A stretch of DNA of 32,236 nucleotides from Acetobacteraceae bacterium (GTDB lineage Bacteria; Pseudomonadota; Alphaproteobacteria; Acetobacterales; Acetobacteraceae): positions 1-32,236 of the forward strand of contig JANWJK010000350.1 in assembly GCA_025452005.1 (NCBI GenBank), given 5' to 3'. The translations under genes were made by a program, and so were the position numbers. The notes under the pieces were generated by a model. The model saw only the letters and a program-made list of their open reading frames with translations. It did no database searches and was not told the origin of the DNA. Positions 1 through 8,477 of this stretch are shown one piece after another. Every line of letters starts with the position of its first letter. Positions within the stretch are counted from its first letter, which is position 1.

Positions 1-2
1 AA

Positions 3-95
3 TCCTGCTCCGAACGCCAGCTCGAGGAACTTGACCGGCTCATCGGGCCGTGGCTCGACGACTATGAGCGTACGTCACGGGCTGCCAAAAAATAG
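3..95 (+). CDS. 3' end of an unidentified gene (truncated by window edge)
   Basis: An open frame runs in from the left edge and ends at TAG (93-95). It gives about 30 residues, with a charged helix (ERQLEELDRLIGPWLDDYER) and a basic Ala/Lys tail. Such a tail would suit the C-terminal dimerisation helix of a small regulator, for example of the MarR type. The fragment is too short to assign. It is followed by two hairpins, consistent with a true gene end. Confidence 0.4.
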   Translation, partial: SCSERQLEELDRLIGPWLDDYERTSRAAKK

Positions 96-148
96 CCGAA
101 AACTCGGCACTCTCAAGATCCTTACTGTAACAGGCCCTCCGCCTGTTA
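95..148 (+). terminator. Hairpins after the truncated gene
   Basis: GCCGA (95-99) pairs with TCGGC (104-108) across an AAAC loop. A stronger perfect 8-bp stem pairs TAACAGGC (128-135) with GCCTGTTA (141-148) around a 5-nt loop. Neither has a downstream T run, so intrinsic termination is only suggested. The second stem could also be a palindromic protein-binding site. Confidence 0.35.
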
Positions 149-202
149 TCCGATGATCCGACCTCTGCCGGACGAAGCACGAACCAGCGGCCGCATCGAG
201 TG

Positions 203-217
203 CGTCACGTGAACCGG
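203..217 (+). promoter_or_regulatory. Candidate regulator site upstream of the AraC-family gene
   Basis: CGTCAC (203-208) abuts GTGAACCGG (209-217). The same two blocks, in the same order but 9 nt apart, occur before the amidohydrolase (1512-1517 and 1527-1535). Two shared blocks in two neighbouring promoter regions suggest a common transcription factor, plausibly the AraC-type protein encoded just downstream. This is inference; no binding data exist here. Confidence 0.25.
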
Positions 218-331
218 CCACGTTAATTTGCTCTCGACACACGCCCTCGAGTATCTTGTCAGCCATCAAAAGCGTACATATCGTGCCTGGAAGGCCCGCG
301 ATAACGCCGGTCACATGGGGAATGTCGGCTT

Positions 332-1441
332 ATGGGCGCAACGATTGGTCACAGTCGCGACGCGAGCCAGGCCGAGAGGGACGCTCGCGCGCGGATGAGT
401 GAGCCTCTGCGGGCCAATTCTGTCGCTGTCAGAACGGTCTTCACCACGGGAGACTTGCCGCCATCCAAACAGTTTGACGCCTACCGAGAGTATTGCGCCC
501 CAGTAATAGAGATTTCTCCAAACGAAGGATCAGGCTCGGGCTTCGATGCGGTCTGCGAGATGTGGCAGCTCGGGCGCTTCGGATTCCGGCGTATCCGTAC
601 TCCGGCAGGCAGCTTCGGGCGCAGCGATGCACAGGTGCGCCGCGACGGCCTGGATCATTGGGTCTTCAATGTGCTCCGGCACGGCGAACAGGAAGCACGC
701 ACTACGACCGGCGAACTAAGGACAGGTGCTGGCGAACTGTCCGTCTTCTCACTTGCTGGCGCATATCAGGCTCGCCGGACGCAAGTCGACTGGATGGGCC
801 TCTTCGTTCCTCGTGGAGCCTTCCCCGCTATAGACGCATCGCTCAATCACAATCACCATCAGGCCCTGGATAACTCCCTGGGCCGCTTATTGGCGGCTTA
901 CCTGATTGCTCTGGCGGACGAGCTCCCGACCATGAAAGAGGACGACCTTCCTCGCGCAATCCAAGCAATGCAGTTGCTGGTCGAGGGTCACGCCGCGCCG
1001 TCTTCCGCGGTTCTGGATTCCGGCAATACGTGCCTCGATGTGCCACGGATGCGTCTTCTCCGCGATATTATCGACAGAAATCTTGGCTCGTGGAATCTTC
1101 ACGCGGGACGGCTCTGCAAACTGGCGGATGTATCGCGCTCGAACCTCTACAGGATGTTCGAGCCCTATGGGGGCGTGGTCCGCTACATCCAGCGGCAACG
1201 GCTTCAGCGAACGCATGACCTGCTCGCTGATCCGACCTGTACCAGGAAGATCAGTTCGATTGCCAACGATTACTGCTTTTCCGATTTGTCGACCTTCAGC
1301 CGTGCCTTTCGTCATGAGTTTGGATATTCGCCGACGGATTTAAGAAGGCGTAGTGAAAGCGGTGGCGCCGCATTCAGCAAGGGCCGACTGACTCACGGGA
1401 TTTCGGCCGGAGGGAGTTGGGAACTCCTGTTCAATTCTTAG
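332..1441 (+). CDS. AraC-family transcriptional regulator
   Basis: A 369-aa DNA-binding regulator. The N-terminal half (about residues 30-220) resembles the ligand-sensing domain of the AraC_binding_2 type. Residues about 239-341 form the double helix-turn-helix, with the family signature FSDLSTFSRAFRHEFGYSPTDLR in the second HTH. The domain probably binds DNA upstream of this gene and its neighbours. The start is uncertain: ATG 332 has a GGGGA about 11 nt upstream, while an internal ATG at 395 (residue 22) would give a more typical N-terminus. It lies directly upstream of the amidohydrolase, separated by a hairpin at 1452-1470. It is the only obvious regulator for the nearby transport module. 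The effector cannot be read from the sequence. Confidence 0.9.
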   Translation: MGATIGHSRDASQAERDARARMSEPLRANSVAVRTVFTTGDLPPSKQFDAYREYCAPVIEISPNEGSGSGFDAVCEMWQLGRFGFRRIRTPAGSFGRSDAQVRRDGLDHWVFNVLRHGEQEARTTTGELRTGAGELSVFSLAGAYQARRTQVDWMGLFVPRGAFPAIDASLNHNHHQALDNSLGRLLAAYLIALADELPTMKEDDLPRAIQAMQLLVEGHAAPSSAVLDSGNTCLDVPRMRLLRDIIDRNLGSWNLHAGRLCKLADVSRSNLYRMFEPYGGVVRYIQRQRLQRTHDLLADPTCTRKISSIANDYCFSDLSTFSRAFRHEFGYSPTDLRRRSESGGAAFSKGRLTHGISAGGSWELLFNS

Positions 1442-1451
1442 CTGCGGGGAT

Positions 1452-1470
1452 CGTGGCAGGTGTTGCCACG
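1452..1470 (+). terminator. Perfect 7-bp hairpin after the AraC-family gene
   Basis: CGTGGCA (1452-1458) pairs with TGCCACG (1464-1470) around a GGTGT loop, starting 11 nt after the stop codon. No T tract follows, so it is either a weak terminator or a dyad operator for the next gene. Confidence 0.4.
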
Positions 1471-1483
1471 AACAAAGCCAGGT

Positions 1484-1541
1484 TCACAACTGTGACATGG
1501 GTTGCTGGCATCGTCACATCGCACAGGTGAACCGGTGGTAC
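1484..1541 (+). promoter_or_regulatory. Candidate operator region before the amidohydrolase
   Basis: TCACA (1484-1488) and TGTGA (1491-1495) form a 5-bp dyad. CGTCACATCGC lies at 1512-1522 and GTGAACCGG at 1527-1535. The 11-mer CGTCACATCGC recurs at 8303-8313 upstream of the porin operon. CGTCAC plus GTGAACCGG recur upstream of the regulator gene. I could not identify convincing -35/-10 boxes. Confidence 0.3.
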
Positions 1542-1582
1542 ATTGGATCGTAGCTCCTAGCGCGTAGGGCCCGGAGGTCAGA

Positions 1583-3040
1583 ATGCTGTCATGTGCGCAG
1601 GTCGACAAGCCGGATGCAGCCGGATCGGTCGGGTGCCTCTGCCACCGGCCGGAGATCCAGTCGCTTACACGGCGGATCGGCGCCGATCTGTCGCGCAGGA
1701 GCTTCATAGGGGGGATCGCCGCGGCGACTTCCACGCTTGCCGTGTCCAGACGCGCCGGGGCGCAGGCTCCTGAACCACCGCGGCCCGTCGTCTTTACCAA
1801 AGTCCGGGTCTTCGACAGCCGCGCGGGCGCAATACGTGATGGTATGTGTGTCCTTGTCGAAGGCGGTCGCATCAAGGACGTCATTGCCGGCAATCCGCCG
1901 CCGCCGGACGGTGCGCAGGTCATTGACTGCGGCGGCCGTGTCATCATGCCGGGCCTGATCGATGCGCACTGGCATTCGCTCTTCGCTGGCCTGCCGTTGT
2001 CGGCCGCAATGACGGCCGATGTCGGGTATGTCTTTCTCGCCGCGAGCGCGGAAGCCGAGCGCACGCTGATGCGCGGTTTCACCACCATTCGTGACCTCGG
2101 CGGCCCCGCCTTTCCGCTTCAGCAGGCAATCGATCAAGGTCTGGTGGCAGGACCGCGAATCTACCCCTGCGGTGCGATGTTGACCACGACCGGTGGCCAT
2201 GGCGATTTGCGGCCGCTCTCCGACCTGCCGAGAGTCGCAGGCGCCGCGCTGAGCGCGTTGGAGAAGTCCGGTGGCAGCATGATCGCCGACAGTGCGGACG
2301 AGTTGCGGCTGCGCGCGCGCGAGCAACTGATGCAGGGTGCCTCGCAAATCAAGGTCGTGGGCGGCGGTGGGGTATCCTCGCCACGAAGCCCATTGGACAT
2401 GTCCACCTTCAGTCTGGACGATCTGCGTGCCGCGGTCGGAACGGCCGCGGATTGGAATACCTACGCGACCGTGCATGCCTACGCGCCGCAGACTGTTCAG
2501 CGGGCGATCATGGCCGGCGCGAGATGCATCGAGCATGCCCACCTGATGGACGATCAGACAGCAAGGCTCATGGCGGAGAAAGACGTCTGGCTCAGCATTC
2601 AGCCGTTCGTCGGGCAAGAGGACGCGGTCCCGCTCACCGGTCCAAGCCAGACAAAGATGCTGCAGGTGATCGCCGGGACCGACTCGGCCTACAGGCTGGC
2701 CAAGGCACACAATCTGAAGACGGCGTGGGGGTCGGATTTGTTGTTCTCAGCGGCCCTGGCACGCCGACAGGGGACTATGCTGACGCACCTGACGCGCTGG
2801 TATTCGAACGCGGAAATCCTGACGATGGCGACGGCCACCAACGCGGAACTCCTCGCGCTGTCTGGTCCGCGAAACCCCTATCCGGGAAAGCTTGGTGTCA
2901 TTGAAGCAGGTGCCTTTGCGGATCTCCTGGTCGTGGATGGCAATCCGGTTGAAGACATCAAGCTCGTGGCAGATCCCGACAGGAATTTTCTGATCATCAT
3001 GAAAGACGGGAAGATCTGGAGAAACGCGCTCAAAGCGTGA
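1583..3040 (+). CDS. Tat-exported metal-dependent amidohydrolase
   Basis: A 485-aa amidohydrolase-superfamily enzyme of the imidazolonepropionase/prolidase-like branch. It probably hydrolyses an amide or cyclic amide bond in the periplasm. A twin-arginine motif (SRRSF, residues 38-41 region) precedes a hydrophobic stretch ending near AGAQA. A complete binuclear-metal ligand set is visible: DAHWH (H129, H131), a candidate carboxylated Lys in QIKVVGGGG (K257), H298, H318 and the catalytic Asp in WGSD (D385). The start is fixed by GGAGGT 4-5 nt before ATG 1583, although this leaves an unusually long n-region of about 36 residues before the Arg pair. It converges on the SLC13/AbgT/porin operon, so it may process the substrate those proteins import. 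The exact substrate is unknown. Confidence 0.85.
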   Translation: MLSCAQVDKPDAAGSVGCLCHRPEIQSLTRRIGADLSRRSFIGGIAAATSTLAVSRRAGAQAPEPPRPVVFTKVRVFDSRAGAIRDGMCVLVEGGRIKDVIAGNPPPPDGAQVIDCGGRVIMPGLIDAHWHSLFAGLPLSAAMTADVGYVFLAASAEAERTLMRGFTTIRDLGGPAFPLQQAIDQGLVAGPRIYPCGAMLTTTGGHGDLRPLSDLPRVAGAALSALEKSGGSMIADSADELRLRAREQLMQGASQIKVVGGGGVSSPRSPLDMSTFSLDDLRAAVGTAADWNTYATVHAYAPQTVQRAIMAGARCIEHAHLMDDQTARLMAEKDVWLSIQPFVGQEDAVPLTGPSQTKMLQVIAGTDSAYRLAKAHNLKTAWGSDLLFSAALARRQGTMLTHLTRWYSNAEILTMATATNAELLALSGPRNPYPGKLGVIEAGAFADLLVVDGNPVEDIKLVADPDRNFLIIMKDGKIWRNALKA

Positions 3041-3076
3041 TCGGACTCGCTCCTCGCGGGCACCAGTTGCCGCTTT

Positions 3077-4888
3077 TCAGAAGCTCCAGAACACTGGGAC
3101 GAGGAACTCCGCGACCACGAAGAACAGCAGCAGCAGCGGCAGCCCGAGTTTCCAGTAGTCTCCAAAGCGATAGCCGCCCGGGCCCATCACCATCAGGTTG
3201 ACCGGGGTCGCGACCGGGGTGAGGAAGGCGGCTGCGGAGGCCACCGTGACGCTCATCAGGACGGGTCGTGGGGACACCCCGATCTCGTGCGCGGCTGCCA
3301 CCGCGATGGGGATGATGATGAGCGCTGTCGCCGTGTTGCTGATGAGCTGACCGAGGACTGCCGTCAGCACGAACAGTCCGGCAAGCAGTGCATAAGGGCC
3401 GGCGTCACCGACCAGATGCACCAAGGACTCCGCCAAGAGGTTCGCTGCACCACTCTTGGACATGGCTGTGGATAGCGGGATCATGGCGCCGACCAGGATC
3501 ACCGTTGTCCAGTTGATCGAGCGGTAGGCCTGTTCGACTGTGACAACACGAAACAGTACCATGGCGCAGGCGGCGACCAGGCCGGCGATCGCCGAAGGCA
3601 CTGCGCCGGTCGCGAGCAGGACCACCATGCCGAGCAGCACGGTGATCGCCGACTTCGCCCCCGTGCCCATGGGAACCGCCTGCCGGCGAACGACTTCCGG
3701 AGAGTCGACGACCAGCACATCGGGATCGTCGAGATGTTTGTCGAGCGCCTGCCAGGTCCCTTGAAGCAGCAGCGTGTCGCCGGCGGCCAATATTGTTTCG
3801 TCCGGACCCTGATCTTCGTTTCTGCGCTGCACCGCGAGGATGACCAGGTCGCCGCTCGGTGTGACCATCCCGGGGAACACAGACTGCCCGATCAGCCCGG
3901 AACGCGGTGGGATCACGACCTCAGCCAAGCCGGAGCTGCGGTTGAACAGCGTCTCGGCGACGTCGGTGGGGGCGTCTTCTGCTCGAAATGCGAGCAGGTT
4001 GTCGGACGCCAGACCGCCGACGGTTTCTGCGTCGCCCCGCACGATAAGGATATCGCCCTCGGCGAGTGCGGGACGCCGGAGCCGACCGCTCCCGTCGCCG
4101 GCCTGGATGGCGACCAAAGTGAGTCCCGCATAGTCGGTCAGGTCGATGGCAGAGGGTGACGCCCCGACATATGGCGAGCTCGTCCGTACGCCGAGTTGGA
4201 ACAGCCCGTCCTCCAGGCGGTACTGTTCGACAAGGGTTCGGGCGTGTTTGCTCAGATCGAGTGGAAGCGTTCGCCCACTACGCTCCGGCAGCAACCTCTG
4301 CCCGAACAACACCACGATCACGATCGTTCCGACCACCAGCGGAATGCCGGCAATGGCGAATGAGAAGAAACCGAACGGTGGCAGTCCGGCATCCGTAGCG
4401 GCTTCCGACACGAGCACGTTCACCGGCGTGCCGGTGAGCGCCAGAAGCGATCCGGAATGGGCGGCAAATACCAGCGGCATAAGCAGTTGCGAGGGAGAGC
4501 GGCCGAGGCGGATTGCCATGACGACAACCACCGGAAGCAGTGCGGCGACCGCTCCGTTGACGCTGATCAGCGCGGTGAGCAAACCCACCAGGGTCATCAT
4601 GAGGACGATCAGCCGGACCCGGCTTTGCCCCGCCTGGGCGATTAGGCCCTGTCCCGCCCATGCGGTTACGCCGGTGGCCTCGAGGCCGGCGCTGACGACG
4701 AACAACGACGCGATGAATATGACGGCGGGGTCGCCTAGGCCGCCCAGCGACTCGGTGAGATTGAGCACACCAGTGAAATACAACGCGAGCGCCGTGCCGA
4801 GGGCTACCAGGACGACCGGAACGCAATTCCAGACGAACAGAACCACGATCGCTGCGACGATCGCGAAGGTAATTGCGATATGGCTCAT
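3077..4888 (-). CDS. SLC13-family transporter with two TrkA-C domains
   Basis: A 603-aa inner-membrane carrier of the divalent-anion:Na+ symporter type. Membrane segments fill residues 1-200 and 410-600. The two halves carry the SNT-like re-entrant motifs: SVNGAVAALLP with TGTPVN in the first, ISNTATAL with TPVNLMV in the second. Between them, residues about 215-295 and 310-385 form two TrkA-C (RCK-C) regulatory domains facing the cytoplasm. The frame stays open 115 codons further upstream, but that stretch lies inside the AbgT gene and reads as non-protein. ATG 4888 begins the first membrane helix (MSHIAITFAIVAAIVV). It is the last gene of a minus-strand operon, 62 nt after AbgT. Likely substrates are di- or tricarboxylates or sulfate; the sequence does not decide. 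Confidence 0.88.
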   Translation of the reverse strand: MSHIAITFAIVAAIVVLFVWNCVPVVLVALGTALALYFTGVLNLTESLGGLGDPAVIFIASLFVVSAGLEATGVTAWAGQGLIAQAGQSRVRLIVLMMTLVGLLTALISVNGAVAALLPVVVVMAIRLGRSPSQLLMPLVFAAHSGSLLALTGTPVNVLVSEAATDAGLPPFGFFSFAIAGIPLVVGTIVIVVLFGQRLLPERSGRTLPLDLSKHARTLVEQYRLEDGLFQLGVRTSSPYVGASPSAIDLTDYAGLTLVAIQAGDGSGRLRRPALAEGDILIVRGDAETVGGLASDNLLAFRAEDAPTDVAETLFNRSSGLAEVVIPPRSGLIGQSVFPGMVTPSGDLVILAVQRRNEDQGPDETILAAGDTLLLQGTWQALDKHLDDPDVLVVDSPEVVRRQAVPMGTGAKSAITVLLGMVVLLATGAVPSAIAGLVAACAMVLFRVVTVEQAYRSINWTTVILVGAMIPLSTAMSKSGAANLLAESLVHLVGDAGPYALLAGLFVLTAVLGQLISNTATALIIIPIAVAAAHEIGVSPRPVLMSVTVASAAAFLTPVATPVNLMVMGPGGYRFGDYWKLGLPLLLLFFVVAEFLVPVFWSF

Positions 4889-4950
4889 GCTACCCGCCGT
4901 ATACGTGTCTTCGGTAACGAAACATGGTAATCGGTCATCGCGACCGATGG

Positions 4951-6486
4951 TTAAACGCCGAGGGGGATTCCAAGCAGGTACCAAAGGATCAGGACTACGG
5001 TCCACACGACATACAACACTACCGTGTAGGGCAGCATCATTGCGACGACCGTACCGACGCCTGCTTCCTTCTGGTACTTCTGTGCGAATATAACGATCAT
5101 GCCGAAGTAGGCCATCAATGGGGTGATCACATTCCCCGGCGAGTCCCCGACCCGATAGGCGGCCAGCACGACGTCGGGTGCGACATTCAGCTTCAGGAAC
5201 AGCGGTACAAAGATCGGTGCGAGGATCGCCCACTTCGCGATCGCTGCGGGAATGATCAGATTGACCACGGCGGTGACGACGATGAATACGATCAATAACG
5301 GAAGCGAGCCAAAATTGACGCTTTCGATAATATCCGACAGCCGAACGGCCGCGATCGTGGCGAGGTTGCTGTAATTGAAGTGCGCAAGGAATTGGCTGAT
5401 CACCAGGAACAGGAAAAGCAGGCCACCGAGGCCAGCAAAGGTCTTGGTGATCGCGGCGATGGCTTCCGTCATGGTGTTGATCGTGCCGGCGCCCTTGCCG
5501 TAGGCAAATCCGGTGACGAGAAACAGCAGCATGATCAGGACGATCAGGCTGTTCATCAGCGGCGAGTTGCCGATCAGCGAACCCGTTTCAGGGTTTCGCA
5601 GCGGTGCGCCCGGAGGAAGCGCAAGCAACGCGATCACGATGAGGATGCCGATCAGCCCATAGACCGCAAATTGCAATCCCCGTGCCTCTTCGGCGGACGT
5701 ACCCGCATTCTCCTCGGTTGGACGCTCCCCATGGTACTCGCCGAGGCGGGGCTCAATGACCCGTTCGGTGATGACTGTGCAAACCACGCAGAGCACGATG
5801 CTCGACACTATGGAAAAATACAGGTTCGCGGTCAGGTAGATCGTGTACCCCGGGTTGAGCAGATGAATGGCATCATTGGTGATTTCGGTCAGCACGCCGT
5901 CGATGGGCGTGATGATCAGGTTGACGCCGAAGACCGCGGCAACACCGGCGAATGCCGCGGCCAATCCGGCGATTGGATGCCTTCCCAGGCTCAGGAAGGC
6001 AGCGGCTCCCAGGGGGATCAGGACCAGATAGCCGGCGTCGGACGCGACGCTCGACAGCACGCCCATCGCGACGATGATGAAGGTGATCGCCTTGCGCGGA
6101 GCGACGATCACGATCTTGCGGATCAGCGCGTTGATCAGGCCGGCCTCTTCCGCCAGGCCAACGCCCACCATGGCGACAAGTATTACGCCGACCGGGGTGA
6201 ACCCCAGGAAGTTTCTGATGGTGGAGGTGATGATGAAGCGGATTCCCTCCGCCGACAGGAGGCTGTTGACAACAGCAGTGGTGGTTACAGCCTTATGCGT
6301 CTCCGGGTCGATGACCTGATAGGTGACACTCGTTCCCAGTAGATGAAAGATAAACGACAGCACGATGACGATGGCCGACATCAGCAGAAAGATAACAGCG
6401 GGATGCGGCACCTTGTTGCCGACAACCTCCACGCCGTCGAGCAGCTTTTGCAGGAATGTCTTTCGGTCCAACGTGGCCTGACTCAT
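4951..6486 (-). CDS. abgT: AbgT-family transporter
   Basis: A 511-aa polytopic membrane protein matching the AbgT family (p-aminobenzoyl-glutamate uptake in E. coli; related MtrF proteins export antimetabolites). Length equals the usual 500-510 aa. Typical family stretches are visible: NKVPHPAVIFLLMSAIVIVLS near the N-terminus, SSVASDAGYLVLIPLGAAAF, and VGDSPGNVITPLMAYFGMIV near the C-terminus. The start ATG 6486 is preceded by GGGAGGGG about 8 nt away. It sits between the porin and the SLC13 carrier on the same strand. The convergent Tat amidohydrolase makes import of an amide-linked aromatic or dipeptide plausible, but the substrate is inferred only from the family. Confidence 0.9.
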   Translation of the reverse strand: MSQATLDRKTFLQKLLDGVEVVGNKVPHPAVIFLLMSAIVIVLSFIFHLLGTSVTYQVIDPETHKAVTTTAVVNSLLSAEGIRFIITSTIRNFLGFTPVGVILVAMVGVGLAEEAGLINALIRKIVIVAPRKAITFIIVAMGVLSSVASDAGYLVLIPLGAAAFLSLGRHPIAGLAAAFAGVAAVFGVNLIITPIDGVLTEITNDAIHLLNPGYTIYLTANLYFSIVSSIVLCVVCTVITERVIEPRLGEYHGERPTEENAGTSAEEARGLQFAVYGLIGILIVIALLALPPGAPLRNPETGSLIGNSPLMNSLIVLIMLLFLVTGFAYGKGAGTINTMTEAIAAITKTFAGLGGLLFLFLVISQFLAHFNYSNLATIAAVRLSDIIESVNFGSLPLLIVFIVVTAVVNLIIPAAIAKWAILAPIFVPLFLKLNVAPDVVLAAYRVGDSPGNVITPLMAYFGMIVIFAQKYQKEAGVGTVVAMMLPYTVVLYVVWTVVLILWYLLGIPLGV

Positions 6487-6596
6487 TCGCCGCCCCTCCC
6501 ACCATACGCCAGGCTATGCCTGTTTTGCACTTGGCCCATCGTTGGTCCAGCCATCGAGCGACCTTCGGGGCTATTTTCCATGACAATCCGCAACTG

Positions 6597-8231
6597 TCAG
6601 AACCGTGCGACCGCCGCGGCAAGGAAGCGATTGGCGACCCCAAGGCCGGACCCGGCGGAGCCCGCAGCCGCTGTTCCGCCGAACAGGTCGCGTCGCGTGA
6701 AGACGTATTCGAAACCGACATCGAGCCAGCCGCTGTTGAAGGTCACGTCGTGAATCGTCCCGAAGGGACTCCAGATCAGGTTGACGAAGACCTGCTGCAT
6801 GTCGGAGTTCAGCGCCAAAGCCGCGCCCGAGCCTGGCGTGAAGCCGAGCGCATAAGATGGATAGTCCTCATGCGCGTAGGCATAGGAAATGTTGCTGCGG
6901 AGCTGCGGCGTCCAGAAGCGGCGGTACGCCACGATCGCGCCGTAGGTCGGTAGCGGGTTCAGGCTGAAATTGGCGAAGGTGCCAGGCAAGCCGATGTTCG
7001 ACAGCGCATCCTGGCCCGACGTGTTGCCGGGGAAATAGCGTCCGATGCCCTGCCCGTAATAGGCCATGCCGATCAGTTCGTCGGCGCCAAATGCGTCTGC
7101 AATCCATCGCATCGGCAGGCGGGCATGGATGGCGATACCCCAGCCAGGCGCATTCCGGGTCAGTGCGGGCGGCGCGGCCGTGGTGCCGGCGGTACGGATG
7201 CTGAGCTGCCGCAGCAAGCCACGCATGTCGAGCACGAGGCCGTCATAGCGATATGTCAGCCGGCCGAGCAGATCGGGAGCGGCATTGAACGCGGGGCTCG
7301 GACTTCCGGTCACGCTGGAGTCCGGGGTGAACACGCCGGCTGCCGAGGTATACTGGGTTTCAGGCACTTCCAGCGAAACCTGGCCGATCAACCCGGTGGC
7401 CAACCGTCCGGTCACTCGCACCTGTGCCTGGCGGACGAAGGACTGGTTGAGGTTGGTTGCGTCGATCAGGGTCTCGAAGACACCCTCGTTCCAGAGGCTG
7501 TTGGCCTGGCCGATCAGAACCCTGAACTCTTCAGTTCCTAGCTCGGCCCAGGCCTGTCGCAGGCGGAACAACGCGTTGCTCGAGGTCGGCGAACCGCCGC
7601 CGAAATCGCCCTCGATGCGGGTCTCCAACGTGCCCCAACTGGTCAGCGTCCTGGTGTCTACGCCGATCCGGCTGAAGCGTGCCGTCATGCCGAAATCGCC
7701 GCCCTGCATGTCGGCGCGACTGCCGTTCAGGGGGATCGTCTGAGCCGTCGGCGCATCAGTCTGGTTGCGGCCGTTCAGATCGTACCAGCCGGAGAGTTTC
7801 GCGAACCCATAGAGGCGCACCTGGGTGTCGGTGCCCGGAATGCGGATGGACAGGCCCGGCAGATCGGACCGCAGCGCATCCTCGGTCGAAAACTGGTTGC
7901 CCATCGGCTCCGGCGGGAGCAGCCCAGGTACGGTGGTTTCGAACGCTGGTGCCGGGGCTGTTGCGGCAGATGCAGTCGCCGGTGCAGCGGCTGCGGCGAC
8001 CGCTGGCGGCGCGGGAGGCGGAGTGGTCGCTGTTGTCTGGGCTGCTTCGTGACGCGATCGAGCAGCCTGTGTCCTGGCCGCTTTCTGCTGGCTCTCCAGT
8101 TGGTCGACCCGGCGCTGCAACGCGTCGATCTTCCGCATCAGGTCTTCGATCGAGGGTTGCTGCGCCAGAGCAGGGCCAGCCGCCACCGCTGTCAACAGGA
8201 CGCCTACGACGAGAGTACTTAAGCTTTGCAC
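6597..8231 (-). CDS. DcaP-like outer-membrane porin
   Basis: A 544-aa trimeric beta-barrel porin of the DcaP type, which passes small negatively charged compounds such as dicarboxylates. The start is a GTG at 8231 preceded by AAGGGG at good spacing. An upstream ATG at 8276 would add 15 residues of poor signal-peptide quality. Residues 1-23 form a Sec signal ending ALA. A coiled coil (about 27-60, IEDLMRKIDALQRRVDQLES) precedes an Ala/Pro/Thr-rich linker, then beta strands to the C-terminal Phe (AVARF) recognised by the BAM machinery. It is the first gene of the operon, followed by AbgT (110 nt) and SLC13. This order gives outer- and inner-membrane steps for one nutrient. Confidence 0.85.
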   Translation of the reverse strand: MQSLSTLVVGVLLTAVAAGPALAQQPSIEDLMRKIDALQRRVDQLESQQKAARTQAARSRHEAAQTTATTPPPAPPAVAAAAAPATASAATAPAPAFETTVPGLLPPEPMGNQFSTEDALRSDLPGLSIRIPGTDTQVRLYGFAKLSGWYDLNGRNQTDAPTAQTIPLNGSRADMQGGDFGMTARFSRIGVDTRTLTSWGTLETRIEGDFGGGSPTSSNALFRLRQAWAELGTEEFRVLIGQANSLWNEGVFETLIDATNLNQSFVRQAQVRVTGRLATGLIGQVSLEVPETQYTSAAGVFTPDSSVTGSPSPAFNAAPDLLGRLTYRYDGLVLDMRGLLRQLSIRTAGTTAAPPALTRNAPGWGIAIHARLPMRWIADAFGADELIGMAYYGQGIGRYFPGNTSGQDALSNIGLPGTFANFSLNPLPTYGAIVAYRRFWTPQLRSNISYAYAHEDYPSYALGFTPGSGAALALNSDMQQVFVNLIWSPFGTIHDVTFNSGWLDVGFEYVFTRRDLFGGTAAAGSAGSGLGVANRFLAAAVARF

Positions 8232-8302
8232 GTTCCCCTTGCGATCAGTTCGACAGATCGTCTCGCCGCGTTGCATCGTTGCGCGCGGCCACTGAGTTCC
8301 AG

Positions 8303-8313
8303 CGTCACATCGC
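8303..8313 (-). promoter_or_regulatory. Candidate regulator site upstream of the porin operon
   Basis: CGTCACATCGC on the plus strand lies 72 nt upstream of the porin start. It is identical to an 11-mer 61 nt upstream of the amidohydrolase start (1512-1522), though inverted relative to the gene. It may be a shared AraC-type site. The rest of the 246-nt region 8232-8477 shows no clear promoter by eye. Confidence 0.25.
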
Positions 8314-8477
8314 CAACTCTAGACAGTTGCGGGTACGCTTCGCGTGGGGCAGGTGTCCCAGCACTATCCCGAACGTCCCAATCGGGATCGCGTGGCTGCC
8401 GCTAAGGGTGAGTACGGTTTAGGGCAATCGGCAGCCCGTGAAGTCAGCCTGCGAAGCGACGGGCAGCGCCGTCGCAC

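Noticed and set aside
4146-5093. A 315-codon plus-strand open frame over the SLC13/AbgT genes
   Set aside because: Its translation is Ser/Thr/Arg-rich with no domain and lies antisense to two clear transporters.
4889-5233. 115-codon N-terminal extension of the SLC13 carrier
   Set aside because: It overlaps the end of the AbgT gene in another phase and shows no protein-like character. ATG 4888 begins the first membrane helix.
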